From G963662675 sp963676845 (lineage in GTDB: Bacteria; Bacteroidota; Bacteroidia; Bacteroidales; Prolixibacteraceae): a stretch of DNA of 64,000 bases. The position numbers and the translations under genes are program-made. This document shows positions 35,153-43,718 of the stretch, piece by piece; position 1 is the first letter of the stretch; each line of letters begins with the position of its first letter. The stretch covers positions 62,001 through 126,000 of the forward strand of contig CAXXKK010000037.1 in the NCBI GenBank assembly GCA_963676845.2, read 5' to 3'. The notes below the pieces were generated by a model that saw nothing but the letters and a program-made list of their open reading frames with translations, searched no databases and had not been told where the DNA came from.

Positions 35153-36286
35153 ATGAATCAAGATATAAAACTGGTAGCTACAACCTATGCTGGACTGGAA
35201 GAGGTTTTAGCAGAAGAACTTATTGCCTTAAATGCAACTGACATTCAAGTTGCCAGAAGAGCTGTATATTTTTCGGGTGACATGGAAATGCTTTACAGGT
35301 CGAACTATTCACTTCGGACTGCACTTAAGATTTTAATGCCAATCCGCAAATTCAATATTTTCAGGGCTGATGACTTATACCATCAAGCTTCAAAAATCAA
35401 ATGGGAGAATTATTTTGATACCGACAAAACATTTGCTATTCAAAGCAATGTATTTGGAGAACAGTTCAAAAACTCCATGTTCGCATCATTAAAAGTGAAA
35501 GATGCAATTGTCGATCGCTTTAGAAGGATAATGAACAAACGACCATCAATAGACACTAAGCATCCTGATATATTAATTAACCTTCATGTTGCCAACAACA
35601 AATGCACGATATCTCTTGACAGCAGTGGAGAATCGTTACATAAGCGTGGCTACAGAACAGGGCAACATCAAGCTCCCATTAGTGAGGTTCTGGCTGCCGG
35701 AATGCTTAAACTTTCAGGGTGGAATGCAGACCAGTCAATTTGGGATCCAATGTGCGGATCAGGAACAATTGTTATTGAAGCAGCCATGATAGCTAAAAAT
35801 ATTTTGCCTGGAGAGATAGGAAGAAGTTACTGTTTTCAAAACTGGAAAAATTATAATCCGTCTCTTTTTGAAACCATAAAAATTGATCAGAATCATAGAG
35901 AGCCTGAGTTTAGAATTTTGGGTTCTGATATTTCCCGATCAAATATTGACTTGGCAAACCGGAATGCTTACAAAGCAAAAGTTGACGATACTATAGATTT
36001 TGAGATTAAAGATTTCCAACTAGCCGAAAATCTAGATAATTGTTCTTTTTTGATCTTCAACCCACCTTATGGTGAACGAATAAAATCTGGAGATGCTGAG
36101 TTCTACTCAATGGTTGGAGAGCGCCTTAAACATCAATTTTCGGGATATGAAGCCTGGATTATTAGCACCAAAGAATGTTTAAAAACGATTGGATTAAAAC
36201 CTGCAAAAAAAATACCTCTCTATAATGGAGCTATTTCATGTAGTTTTAGAAAATACGAGTTATACAAAGGATCAAAAAAGAAATAA
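35153..36286 (+). CDS. THUMP-domain RNA methyltransferase, RlmL/Trm-like
   Basis: SAM-dependent methyltransferase acting on RNA (probably 23S rRNA or tRNA guanine N2). N-terminal ferredoxin-like/THUMP region (KLVATTYAGLEEVLAEELIALNATDI), the joining segment HKRGYRTGQHQAPISEVLAAGML, motif I DPMCGSGTIVIEAAMIAKNILPG, and catalytic motif IV NPPYGERIK. The length (377 aa from ATG 35153) is close to RlmL N-terminal-domain-only enzymes. The upstream TTG/ATG extension to 35090 overlaps the acetyltransferase and is rejected. Confidence 0.88.
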   Translation: MNQDIKLVATTYAGLEEVLAEELIALNATDIQVARRAVYFSGDMEMLYRSNYSLRTALKILMPIRKFNIFRADDLYHQASKIKWENYFDTDKTFAIQSNVFGEQFKNSMFASLKVKDAIVDRFRRIMNKRPSIDTKHPDILINLHVANNKCTISLDSSGESLHKRGYRTGQHQAPISEVLAAGMLKLSGWNADQSIWDPMCGSGTIVIEAAMIAKNILPGEIGRSYCFQNWKNYNPSLFETIKIDQNHREPEFRILGSDISRSNIDLANRNAYKAKVDDTIDFEIKDFQLAENLDNCSFLIFNPPYGERIKSGDAEFYSMVGERLKHQFSGYEAWIISTKECLKTIGLKPAKKIPLYNGAISCSFRKYELYKGSKKK

Positions 36287-36332
36287 CTTCCCGTTAACTT
36301 AAAGTCAAAAAAATTGATATTCAACTCATAAA

Positions 36333-36361
36333 AATAAAGCCAGGATAAACCTGGCTTTATT
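36333..36361 (+). terminator. Terminator of the methyltransferase gene
   Basis: AATAAAGCCAGG / CCTGGCTTTATT stem with a 5-nt loop. The 36287-36559 gap otherwise holds only an imperfect direct repeat (GAACTAAGGAA, twice near 36500) and no gene. Confidence 0.75.
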
Positions 36362-36559
36362 CACATTAACCTATTATTATTTAAAACTTTATCTGCAAAA
36401 GGAAAGTGTTCTAAATGTATTCTTTTGAACAATCGGATAATTAAGAATTTATTTGGAACTGTTTCTTCTAAATGCAACCAACTTTGGATAATTTGAACTA
36501 AGGAATTTTGAACTAAGGAACAAGTTGGTTTTACATCCTCTTTTTGCTAACTATTTTAT

Positions 36560-38104
36560 TTATTCTAAATATTTCATTTCCTGTAAAATTGCTTCTGCTT
36601 TTTGGCTATAGTAACCTTTTGCCTCAACAATTCTCTTAAATGCATCTGATGCTTTTTTCTTTTCATCTGTTTGCAAATAACACAAACCGATATACCACTC
36701 TGCCTGCTCAACGAAAAGATTGTTCTTTAATTCAACAACTTTTTGGTAAGAATCTATTGCTTTATCATACTTTTCTGTTTCTTGATAAGCCATACCAGTA
36801 TAGAAATTACCTACAGGATCATCTTGATTTACTGATAATATTTCGTTGAAAAGAGAAAGTGCGGTATCATAATTATTCTCATTAAAATACTTAAGAGCTA
36901 AATTAACTTTTCCGTCCACCTCTGCATTTCCAGACCTGAATACGTCCACTGCATTATAAGCAGTAAAATATTGATCATAAAGTTCAGCATCTGAAAAGCT
37001 TCTGTTGTAATTCATTACTCCTGTGATTCCCAGCAAGAGCGCTAACGCCGCGGCAATAGAAGTCCGAAGGATTCGTGATTTCTTAAAGCGAGCATAATAT
37101 GAAAGTTCTTTATTTTTATTCTCGATACTTTCTTTTCCAATTACTCCAAGTTTTGCACGCAAGTTTATAATATCAGTTTCGGAAAGTGCTAAGTCTAGTT
37201 CATTATGGAGTTTAACTTCTTCTGCTAAATCTGGATTATTTAAAAGTTCGGTTTCAAAAGATTGTAATCCAGAATCAGACAATTCATTATTAATGTATTT
37301 ATCTATTTCTTCCGTTCTCTGACTAATAGAAACTTCTGTTTGCTTAATTTCATTCAAAGATTCTCGTAAGCCAATAATATCTTTTTCCGAGGCAGCCATG
37401 TTGATGTCTCCATAAAGTTCTACATCTTCTGCCAGCCCTTGATTAACTTCTAATTCTCTTTCAAATTCAGCAAGAAAATTATCATCCAACTCATTCATTG
37501 TAAAATCTTCAATTTCCTCATTAGTATATTTATGAGCTGGCATATTCATTGCAATCTGCTGTAAATCTGCCCTTAAACGAGTAATTTCTTTTTCGTCCAA
37601 GGCTTTTGCAACATCCTCTAAAATCGCTTGATCTTGAGGAGTTAAATCGAATTCATCATCAATGGAAGTAGATTCATCCAAGTTTTGTTCTCTATAGAAA
37701 TGATGAATATTTTCCTTCTCAGCCATTTTATGCTGAGACATATGAAGTATCGGAAGACTATCTATAAATGATTTTAAATCTTCTTTTGTGACTGGCTCTT
37801 TAAATTCGTTTATCGATGAAAGATCTTCAGACAATTCGAAGTCATATTTCTGCATTACTTCTTCAAGCTCTTCGTCTTGAGTAATCTTTTCATTTTCTGA
37901 ATCAGCAATGCTTTGAAGCTTTTCCCGCAAGTCCATAATTTCTTTCTCCTGAACTGCGTCTTCAACATCCTGACTCAATTCAATATCACTGAGCATATCA
38001 GGATTAATCGCTAATTCCTCATTGAATTCCCTTAGTTCATCGCCAGTCAACTCGTGACTAAGGTACCTATCAATGTATTCCATATAATTTGACTTTCGTA
38101 TCAT
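36560..38104 (-). CDS. Membrane protein with repeated anti-sigma-like modules and C-terminal TPR, 514 aa
   Basis: The N-terminal half is cytoplasmic by prediction and holds related modules of about 60 residues: YIDRYLSHELTGDELREFNE (from 10), a decayed copy around 155-185, FTMNELDDNFLAEFERELEV (from 201) and YINNELSDSGLQSFETELLN (from 270). Each ends in an ExDIxxLRxxLxxI segment. This resembles Bacteroidota anti-sigma or FecR-like N-termini, but without a zinc-binding Cys/His set. A single transmembrane helix (347-366) follows a basic KKSRILR stretch. The rest (about 400-510) is TPR repeats, presumably periplasmic. A peptide gene lies upstream on the same strand, and a TPR-CHAT gene diverges. 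I infer a signalling relay protein, possibly a sigma-factor regulator. Fold is clear; role is not. Confidence 0.78.
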   Translation of the reverse strand: MIRKSNYMEYIDRYLSHELTGDELREFNEELAINPDMLSDIELSQDVEDAVQEKEIMDLREKLQSIADSENEKITQDEELEEVMQKYDFELSEDLSSINEFKEPVTKEDLKSFIDSLPILHMSQHKMAEKENIHHFYREQNLDESTSIDDEFDLTPQDQAILEDVAKALDEKEITRLRADLQQIAMNMPAHKYTNEEIEDFTMNELDDNFLAEFERELEVNQGLAEDVELYGDINMAASEKDIIGLRESLNEIKQTEVSISQRTEEIDKYINNELSDSGLQSFETELLNNPDLAEEVKLHNELDLALSETDIINLRAKLGVIGKESIENKNKELSYYARFKKSRILRTSIAAALALLLGITGVMNYNRSFSDAELYDQYFTAYNAVDVFRSGNAEVDGKVNLALKYFNENNYDTALSLFNEILSVNQDDPVGNFYTGMAYQETEKYDKAIDSYQKVVELKNNLFVEQAEWYIGLCYLQTDEKKKASDAFKRIVEAKGYYSQKAEAILQEMKYLE

Positions 38105-38344
38105 CTTTCTTTCAATTTTTTTGTATACAATCCTTTAAACACAATGACGTTTTAAATATGAATGCAAACACTCAACTTTAGGATCAGTGAAAATACAATT
38201 AATGTTTTGATAAATATACGAACCTGTAATTTTTGTCAAAAAACATTTGTAAAAAATAGTATTTAATTCATCATCACCTAACTAAAACGACGCTATAAAC
38301 CTCTAATTACAAAACAATTAAAGCAAACAATAAAAATCTAAAAC

Positions 38345-38485
38345 CTAACCTTCATCATCAGCTTTATCAAACACATCTCTATCTCTACCATCTCCTCCAC
38401 CTCTAACTAATCCTAATTCTTCTTTTGTTAAAATTTCAAATGAATCAAAAATGTTTTTTTCGTTGTTAGCAAATAAAGTTTTCAT
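38345..38485 (-). CDS. Short double-glycine-leader peptide, 46 aa (RiPP/bacteriocin-like precursor)
   Basis: A 46-codon frame with its own ATG (38485-38483) and TAG stop. The N-terminal 30 residues look like a Bacteroidota-type leader: MKTLF start, an acidic amphipathic stretch and the motif ILTKEELGLVRGG (18-30). The Leu/Glu-Glu-Leu-x-x-Val and GG arrangement matches leaders cleaved by C39 peptidase-transporters or by proteases. The 16-residue remainder is Asp/Arg-rich (GDGRDRDVFDKADDEG), with no Cys and no Thr/Ser for lanthionine bridges. The upstream region is A/T-rich (ATTAAAAATTAAAAG), common for starts in this phylum. It lies between the TPR/anti-sigma-like gene (240 nt downstream, same strand) and the divergent CHAT gene. 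No transporter or modification enzyme is adjacent. Confidence 0.62.
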   Translation of the reverse strand: MKTLFANNEKNIFDSFEILTKEELGLVRGGGDGRDRDVFDKADDEG

Positions 38486-38583
38486 TACTTTTAATTTTTA
38501 ATGGTTAATGTTTATAATTCCTTAATTATCCTTTGTTCGCTCCTTTATTCCACAATTGAGAAAAAGGTAACCCTAGATGCAAA

Positions 38584-41517
38584 ATGAATTCAATAATCAT
38601 ACAGACAGAAAAAGCACATAAAAACCTATATATCTACAACTTAAACATCCTGATGTTTTTTTTTACTATTTTTATTTCAAACAACTTAACAGCCCAAGAA
38701 ATACCAGAAGATATTAATACTGATATATCGTTAATTTTAGAATATAACTCAAAGGGAATCGAAGCTGGTTCTACTGGAAACTGGGAATTAGCAAAATCTT
38801 ATTTTATAAAAACGTTAGAACTAAGAAAAGAGATATATGGGAATCAATCTCCTGAAGTAGCTCGATCATTAACAAATATTGGAATAACTAATAAGAATTT
38901 AGGAAACTATAAAACTGCAACAGAAAATTATTTGGAAGCAGAAAAGATATATATCAATTCATATAATTCTAATTACCCAAGATTAGGTGGAATCTATATA
39001 AATCTTGGAAACATCTACAAAATCCAAGGAGACTACACAAAGTACAAAAATTATCAAGAAAATGCGATTAGAATATACTCTTTAGATGAAGATAACTACA
39101 CAGAACAAATAAGTGATGCCAAGTACAATTTAGCAGAATCATTATATCTTTTAAAAAGATACGATGAAGCAATCAAAATTTGTAATCAAAACTTAAATAA
39201 AGTCTCTGCTGAGCTTCAATCATATTATACCAGTTTAATTGCAAGAATTTATGAGGAAACCAATGAATACGAACTGGCTGATCGTTATTACCAAGAAACT
39301 TTCAGACTAATCATCCGAGACTATGGGCAAGAAAGTGATGATCTGGGACTGGAGTATATTAACTATGTCGAATTTCTTTTAAAGGCCCAAAGATATGATG
39401 ATGCACTTAGATATAATCAACTAGCTGACAATTTGATAGCGAAATATTACACAAAACAAAGTAAAAATTATAGCGAAATTCTAACAAACTATGGCAAATA
39501 CTATCAATCAAAAATCTCTATAGCCACAGACAATACTTCTAAACATAAGAAAGAAGCAGATATCTCTTTGGCATTAAACTATTTCCAAAAAGCATTAATT
39601 GCCAACAGCACCACATTTTCAGATACCAATATTTACGTTAACCCAAAGACAGAAGAAGCCATTTCTGATATTATAATGTTGGAAATTTTAAATCAAAAAG
39701 CTGAATGCTTTGAGAATTTAGGAAATATTAATCTTGACCTCATGAATGACGAGGAAGCTATTAAAAGTTACCAAGCCTCTTTAAATACTATAAATATTTC
39801 TACCGAATATATACATCAAATCAGAACAGGATTCATCTCGGAGGAAAGCCAGATATTCCTCTCGGAAAATCAGGAATCAACTTTTTTAAATGCTGTTAAA
39901 ATTTGCTACAAACTCTACAAGCAAACCTCCGATTTCGACTATGCATTAAAAGCTTTTGAATTTACAGAAGAGAGTAAATCTGCAAGTTTCCTTGCAGCAG
40001 TTAAAGATTCCCGCGCACAGGAATTTGGAGGTGTTCCCGATAGTTTAATCAATAAAGAGGATGCCCTAAAAATAAATATATCAAACTACAAAGAGATGTT
40101 GTTTGAAGAGAATCAAAAAGAAGAACCAGACCCTGAAATAACTGAACTATATAACTCAAAAATTTTTCAGTACTCAGATGAGTATGATAAATTAATTTCA
40201 TACCTGGAGGAAAACTATCCTAACTATTATTCTTTTAAGTATAAAAATGAAGTTGTAGATATTGAATCGATACGCGAAAAATTAAAATCACATGATGCTA
40301 TTGTTGAATATCTTATTGAAGAACCTAAAAATCAAGATGTTTCCGGAAAGCTTTTTCGCTTCATAATTACCAATACAAGCTTCTCGTTTACAGCTCAGGA
40401 AATCAAGTATGATTTTGTTGAAAATATTGAAAGCATAAGCCAGTTTCTAACAAATCCCGGTTATTTATATACCGGAATAAATGAATATAATAACTATGTC
40501 ACTTCTGCTCATCAATTGTACCAAGATTTATTAGGCTGTGTAAAAGAAAAGATTCCCGGACGACGATTAATCATTATCCCTGACGATAAACTTTCATACA
40601 TTCCCTTTGATGCACTACTGAGTGAGGAGCCAGACACAACCAGAATGAATTTCAGAGATCTGCCTTATCTTGTTAATGATTATTCGATAAGCTATACCTA
40701 TTCAACAACATTACTATATAACTATTTTGAAAAAGGGAAAGAAGCCAGCAAAGATTTATTGGCTTTTGCTCCTAATTACCTTAATGATGATAGAGACTCC
40801 AATGACATGTCTACATTTAGAGCAGGATTAAGTCCTCTTCCCGCGGTAGAAAAAGAAGTCGAATATATAAGCAATTATATCTCAGGAGACATCTTTAAAA
40901 ATGAATATGCTCAGGAAAGCGAGTTTAAAAAAACAGCAAAAGATTATGACATTATACACCTGGCCATGCATACCATACTAAACGACTCACTACCGATGTA
41001 TTCAAGACTAGCATTTGCCAAGCCACTGGAGAATGATGAAAACGATGGCTGGTTAAATACCAGCGAAATATATACCATGGAATTAAATGCCCGTATGGCT
41101 GTACTCAGCGCATGTAATACTGGCTCTGGGAAATTACAAAAAGGAGAAGGTGTTATGAGCCTCGCCCGTGGTTTTTTATACGCAGGCTGCCCTTCAATTA
41201 TCATGACCTTATGGGAAGTTGAAGATGAATCAGGAGCTTTGATTATGAAAGATTTTTACCAATTCTTATCAAATGGGAAAAATAAAGATGAAGCACTAAG
41301 ACTTGCAAAACTTAATCACATACAAAACGCAGATCCACTAAAAGCTCACCCTCATTACTGGCTGGGTTATGTTGCTGTAGGTAACTCCGCACCACTATAC
41401 ACGAGTAACAATTGGTATTTGCTGTTAATTATCCTGGGAATCATTGCAGTCATATCCCTTGACCAGATTTATCGGAAAAGGAACAAGTCTCAAACTAATT
41501 CTCAGAATAAAAACTAG
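38584..41517 (+). CDS. Exported, membrane-anchored TPR-CHAT protein, 977 aa
   Basis: A signal-type hydrophobic segment (LMFFFTIFISNNLTAQ, residues 23-38) is followed by TPR repeats (about 45-430: GNWELAKSYFIKTLELRKEIYG, LGNYKTATENYLEAEKIYINSYN). The CHAT domain is at about 660-935, with the catalytic pair visible: His796 in IIHLAMHTILND and Cys844 in VLSACNTGSGKLQKGEGV. Then GFLYAGCPSIIMTLWEVEDE and a final membrane segment (LLLIILGIIAVISL) with a short basic tail. CHAT domains are caspase-like cysteine peptidases (clan CD). The topology puts the protease outside the inner membrane. Start ATG 38584; ATG 38653 is an alternative. It converges with the glycosyltransferase, sharing a CTAG stop. 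Confidence 0.9.
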   Translation: MNSIIIQTEKAHKNLYIYNLNILMFFFTIFISNNLTAQEIPEDINTDISLILEYNSKGIEAGSTGNWELAKSYFIKTLELRKEIYGNQSPEVARSLTNIGITNKNLGNYKTATENYLEAEKIYINSYNSNYPRLGGIYINLGNIYKIQGDYTKYKNYQENAIRIYSLDEDNYTEQISDAKYNLAESLYLLKRYDEAIKICNQNLNKVSAELQSYYTSLIARIYEETNEYELADRYYQETFRLIIRDYGQESDDLGLEYINYVEFLLKAQRYDDALRYNQLADNLIAKYYTKQSKNYSEILTNYGKYYQSKISIATDNTSKHKKEADISLALNYFQKALIANSTTFSDTNIYVNPKTEEAISDIIMLEILNQKAECFENLGNINLDLMNDEEAIKSYQASLNTINISTEYIHQIRTGFISEESQIFLSENQESTFLNAVKICYKLYKQTSDFDYALKAFEFTEESKSASFLAAVKDSRAQEFGGVPDSLINKEDALKINISNYKEMLFEENQKEEPDPEITELYNSKIFQYSDEYDKLISYLEENYPNYYSFKYKNEVVDIESIREKLKSHDAIVEYLIEEPKNQDVSGKLFRFIITNTSFSFTAQEIKYDFVENIESISQFLTNPGYLYTGINEYNNYVTSAHQLYQDLLGCVKEKIPGRRLIIIPDDKLSYIPFDALLSEEPDTTRMNFRDLPYLVNDYSISYTYSTTLLYNYFEKGKEASKDLLAFAPNYLNDDRDSNDMSTFRAGLSPLPAVEKEVEYISNYISGDIFKNEYAQESEFKKTAKDYDIIHLAMHTILNDSLPMYSRLAFAKPLENDENDGWLNTSEIYTMELNARMAVLSACNTGSGKLQKGEGVMSLARGFLYAGCPSIIMTLWEVEDESGALIMKDFYQFLSNGKNKDEALRLAKLNHIQNADPLKAHPHYWLGYVAVGNSAPLYTSNNWYLLLIILGIIAVISLDQIYRKRNKSQTNSQNKN

Positions 41518-42467
41518 GAAAGCTTTTGTTCTATTAGGTAGTTATTCCTATCCGAAGATTTTCTTGACACTAACTCCCCCAGAAAACCTGCAAGAAAAAG
41601 TTGTGTTCCTATAATCATTGCTGCCAATGCCAAATAAAAATAAGGACTTTCAGTAACTCGAGGAGCAGCAATATCATTCCAAACAGCCGTTAATTTGCTA
41701 AAACCAACCCATAATGCTGCAAAAAAACCAATAAGAAATACAAAGGTCCCCATGATGCCAAAGAAATGCATCGGACGCTTACTAAACTTAGCTATAAAAA
41801 TTACAGAAAGCAGGTCTAACGGCCCTCGGATAAATCGTTCAAAACCAAATTTGGTTTTACCATATTTTCTTTCCTGATGAAGGACTACCTTCTCCCCTAT
41901 TTTTTTAAACCCTGCCCATTTCGCGATAATCGGGATATAACGGTGCATCTCACCATAAACCTCAATTCCTTTCACAACATGCTTGCTATATGCCTTCAAT
42001 CCACAATTAAAATCATGAATTCTTATTCCCGATGTTTTACGAGCAATCCAATTATAAAATTTACTTGGAATATTTTTAGAAAGAACAGGATCGTATCTTT
42101 TCTTTTTCCAACCTGAAACTAAATCAAATTTCTCTTCAACAATCATTCTCCAAAGTTCAGGGATTTCTTCAGGATTATCCTGAAGATCAGCATCCATTGT
42201 TATAACAACATCTCCTTGAACATCTGAAAACCCTATTTGTAAAGCGGCAGATTTTCCATAATTCCTCTTGAATTTAATCCCCTTTACTGCCGGATTTTCA
42301 TCATGCAATTTTTCAATCACCTTCCATGAATCATCATCACTTCCATCATCGATAAGGAGTACCTCGTACTTAAACTGATTTTCATCCATTACCTTTTTGA
42401 TCCATGAAACCAATTCAGGTAAAGACTCTTCCTCATTTAAAAGAGGTACAACTACTGATATATCCAT
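41514..42467 (-). CDS. Family 2 glycosyltransferase (DPM1/GtrB-like), 317 aa
   Basis: GT-A fold with VVVPLLNEEESLPELVSWI at the start, the DxD-like VITMDADLQDNPEEIPELW, and HDFNCGLKAYSKHVV typical of the polyprenol-phosphate sugar transferases. Two C-terminal membrane segments (MHFFGIMGTFVFLIGFFAALWVG and YFYLALAAMIIGTQLFLAGFLGELV) fit GtrB-type enzymes, which load a sugar onto undecaprenyl phosphate at the inner membrane. Start ATG 42467, five nt after the DUF4199 stop; the 42524 extension overlaps that gene. Sugar unknown. Confidence 0.9.
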   Translation of the reverse strand: MDISVVVPLLNEEESLPELVSWIKKVMDENQFKYEVLLIDDGSDDDSWKVIEKLHDENPAVKGIKFKRNYGKSAALQIGFSDVQGDVVITMDADLQDNPEEIPELWRMIVEEKFDLVSGWKKKRYDPVLSKNIPSKFYNWIARKTSGIRIHDFNCGLKAYSKHVVKGIEVYGEMHRYIPIIAKWAGFKKIGEKVVLHQERKYGKTKFGFERFIRGPLDLLSVIFIAKFSKRPMHFFGIMGTFVFLIGFFAALWVGFSKLTAVWNDIAAPRVTESPYFYLALAAMIIGTQLFLAGFLGELVSRKSSDRNNYLIEQKLS

Positions 42468-42471
42468 AGGT

Positions 42472-43026
42472 TTAGTCTTCGGTTTTAATATCTTCCATAG
42501 CTTCGTCAAAAGCCATTTCTTCATTTTCTTTTTTTACAAAGAATGATGTTATTAATGAAATAATAAATCCAATAAAGCTATATCCCAGCAAGCCGGAAAA
42601 GGCCATCATTCCTGGAGTTAGAACCGTTGTGTACATTTCAGACATCAGTTCAATCTGATCATCAGACATTCCACTTTGCATCCAAAGTTCTTCATTTGCT
42701 ATCCTCACCTGATCAATCAGCTCGGGATTAATAAATTTCATCAAAATCAGCAAATAAAAAGATAGAATTATACTTGCAGAAGCCATCACGGCAACACCAA
42801 ATTTCAAAGACCTTCCATAGGTAATATATCCCCCCAGGTCTACTCTTCTGTATTGTAGTTGAGAATAATAAATACCTGCAGCCATCGCAATATTTGTCAA
42901 CATACCTCCAGAAGTATTTGCTCCATTGGTTATCATGCTGAAAAGTAATTCTATTAATACTAATGCTATACCTAAGTATAAGCCATAAGTCATGGCTGGT
43001 TTCCAAAAAGGATATTGTTGATTCAT
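42472..43026 (-). CDS. DUF4199 membrane protein, 184 aa
   Basis: Four membrane segments (YGLYLGIALVLIELLF; GMLTNIAMAAGIYYS; LKFGVAVMASASIILSFYLLILMKF; MMAFSGLLGYSFIGFIISLITSFFV) and the FWKPAMTYG N-terminus typical of DUF4199. Function is unknown; it is often coupled to a DPM1-like glycosyltransferase, as here (gap of 4 nt). Confidence 0.87.
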   Translation of the reverse strand: MNQQYPFWKPAMTYGLYLGIALVLIELLFSMITNGANTSGGMLTNIAMAAGIYYSQLQYRRVDLGGYITYGRSLKFGVAVMASASIILSFYLLILMKFINPELIDQVRIANEELWMQSGMSDDQIELMSEMYTTVLTPGMMAFSGLLGYSFIGFIISLITSFFVKKENEEMAFDEAMEDIKTED

Positions 43027-43247
43027 CGCGATAAATTCATTTTATGTTGACGAACAAATATATCTGATTTTTCAGTCTTGGGAAAATTATTTTTCCTTGG
43101 GTTCAATATTTATGATTTCCTTCAACTTTTGCCTCGACATTAAACTTGCAAAGAAAAAATCACAAAAAAGTTTCAAAAACATTTTACTGAGGACTAACCT
43201 GTTATATATGCCAAGATGAAAAAAGTTTTGCTGAGTATTACTTTTCG

Positions 43248-43278
43248 TTTGTAGGGAAAACAAAAATTTCTACTTTTG
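43248..43278 (+). promoter_or_regulatory. Bacteroidota-type promoter of the SRP RNA/tRNA cluster
   Basis: TTTG (43248-43251), 19-nt spacer, TACTTTTG (43271-43278): the complete -33/-7 consensus of the phylum's main sigma factor. The SRP RNA begins about 5 nt downstream of the -7 box. Confidence 0.82.
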
Positions 43279-43281
43279 TCG

Positions 43282-43382
43282 CCGGGTAAGTCCTGTACGA
43301 CCAGCTCCTATCGAATCCCCCCAGGGTCGGAAGGCAGCAAGGGTAGATGGTTGTAGCGGTGCGATACAGGTAGCTTACCCAC
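43282..43382 (+). ncRNA. ffs: Bacterial small signal recognition particle RNA (4.5S)
   Basis: The terminal stem GGGTAAG (43284-43290) pairs with CTTACCC (43374-43380), extended by CCTGTA / TACAGG. The conserved apical motif GGTCGGAAGGCAGCAAGGG (43325-43343) carries the GGAA tetraloop and the internal AGCA bulge bound by Ffh. The ~100-nt length shows the short type without an Alu domain. It directs ribosomes to the membrane together with Ffh and FtsY (not in window). Confidence 0.95.
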
Positions 43383-43399
43383 TTTTGTGACAAAAATTT

Positions 43400-43473
43400 G
43401 CCGAATTAGCTCAGTTGGCCAGAGCACGTGATTTGTAATCTCGGGGTCCTCAGTTCGAATCTGAGATTCGGCT
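43400..43473 (+). tRNA. tRNA-Thr (anticodon TGT)
   Basis: Cloverleaf with acceptor stem GCCGAAT / ATTCGGC, D-arm AGCTCAGTTGG, anticodon loop ATTTGTAAT (TGT) and T-arm GTTCGAATC. The CCA end is not encoded. Nineteen nt after the SRP RNA, so probably cotranscribed with it. Confidence 0.95.
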
Positions 43474-43500
43474 CAAAATTAAGTTCTAGAAATATTGTTT

Positions 43501-43583
43501 GGGGAGATACCAAAGTGGCCAACTGGGGCGGACTGTAACTCCGCTGACTTTCGTCTTCGTAGGTTCGAATCCTGCTCTCCCCA
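43501..43583 (+). tRNA. tRNA-Tyr (anticodon GTA)
   Basis: Acceptor stem GGGGAGA / TCTCCCC, anticodon loop ACTGTAACT (GTA), long variable arm (TGACTTTCGTCTTCG region) as expected for bacterial tRNA-Tyr, and T-arm GGTTCGAATCC. CCA not encoded. Confidence 0.95.
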
Positions 43584-43590
43584 CAAACTA

Positions 43591-43624
43591 AAATTCCAAA
43601 TCTCAAATTTGAAAATTGGAATTT
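43591..43624. repeat. Inverted repeat between tRNA-Tyr and tRNA-Gly
   Basis: AAATTCCAA paired with TTGGAATTT around a 16-nt A/T loop containing TCAAATTTGA. It may be a processing hairpin within the precursor. Confidence 0.45.
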
Positions 43625-43639
43625 AGAATTTTAAAAGTT

Positions 43640-43712
43640 GCGGGAGTAGCTCAGCTGATAGAGCATTAGCCTTCCAAGCTAAGGGCCGCGGGTTTGAATC
43701 CCGTCTCCCGCT
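43640..43712 (+). tRNA. tRNA-Gly (anticodon TCC)
   Basis: Acceptor stem GCGGGAG / CTCCCGC, anticodon loop CCTTCCAAG (TCC), T-arm GGGTTTGAATCCC. CCA not encoded. Last tRNA of the cluster. Confidence 0.95.
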
Positions 43713-43718
43713 CATTTT

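Noticed and set aside
43406..43606. 66-codon minus-strand frame over the tRNA cluster
   Set aside because: It overlaps tRNA-Thr and tRNA-Tyr on the opposite strand; the RNA genes explain the sequence.
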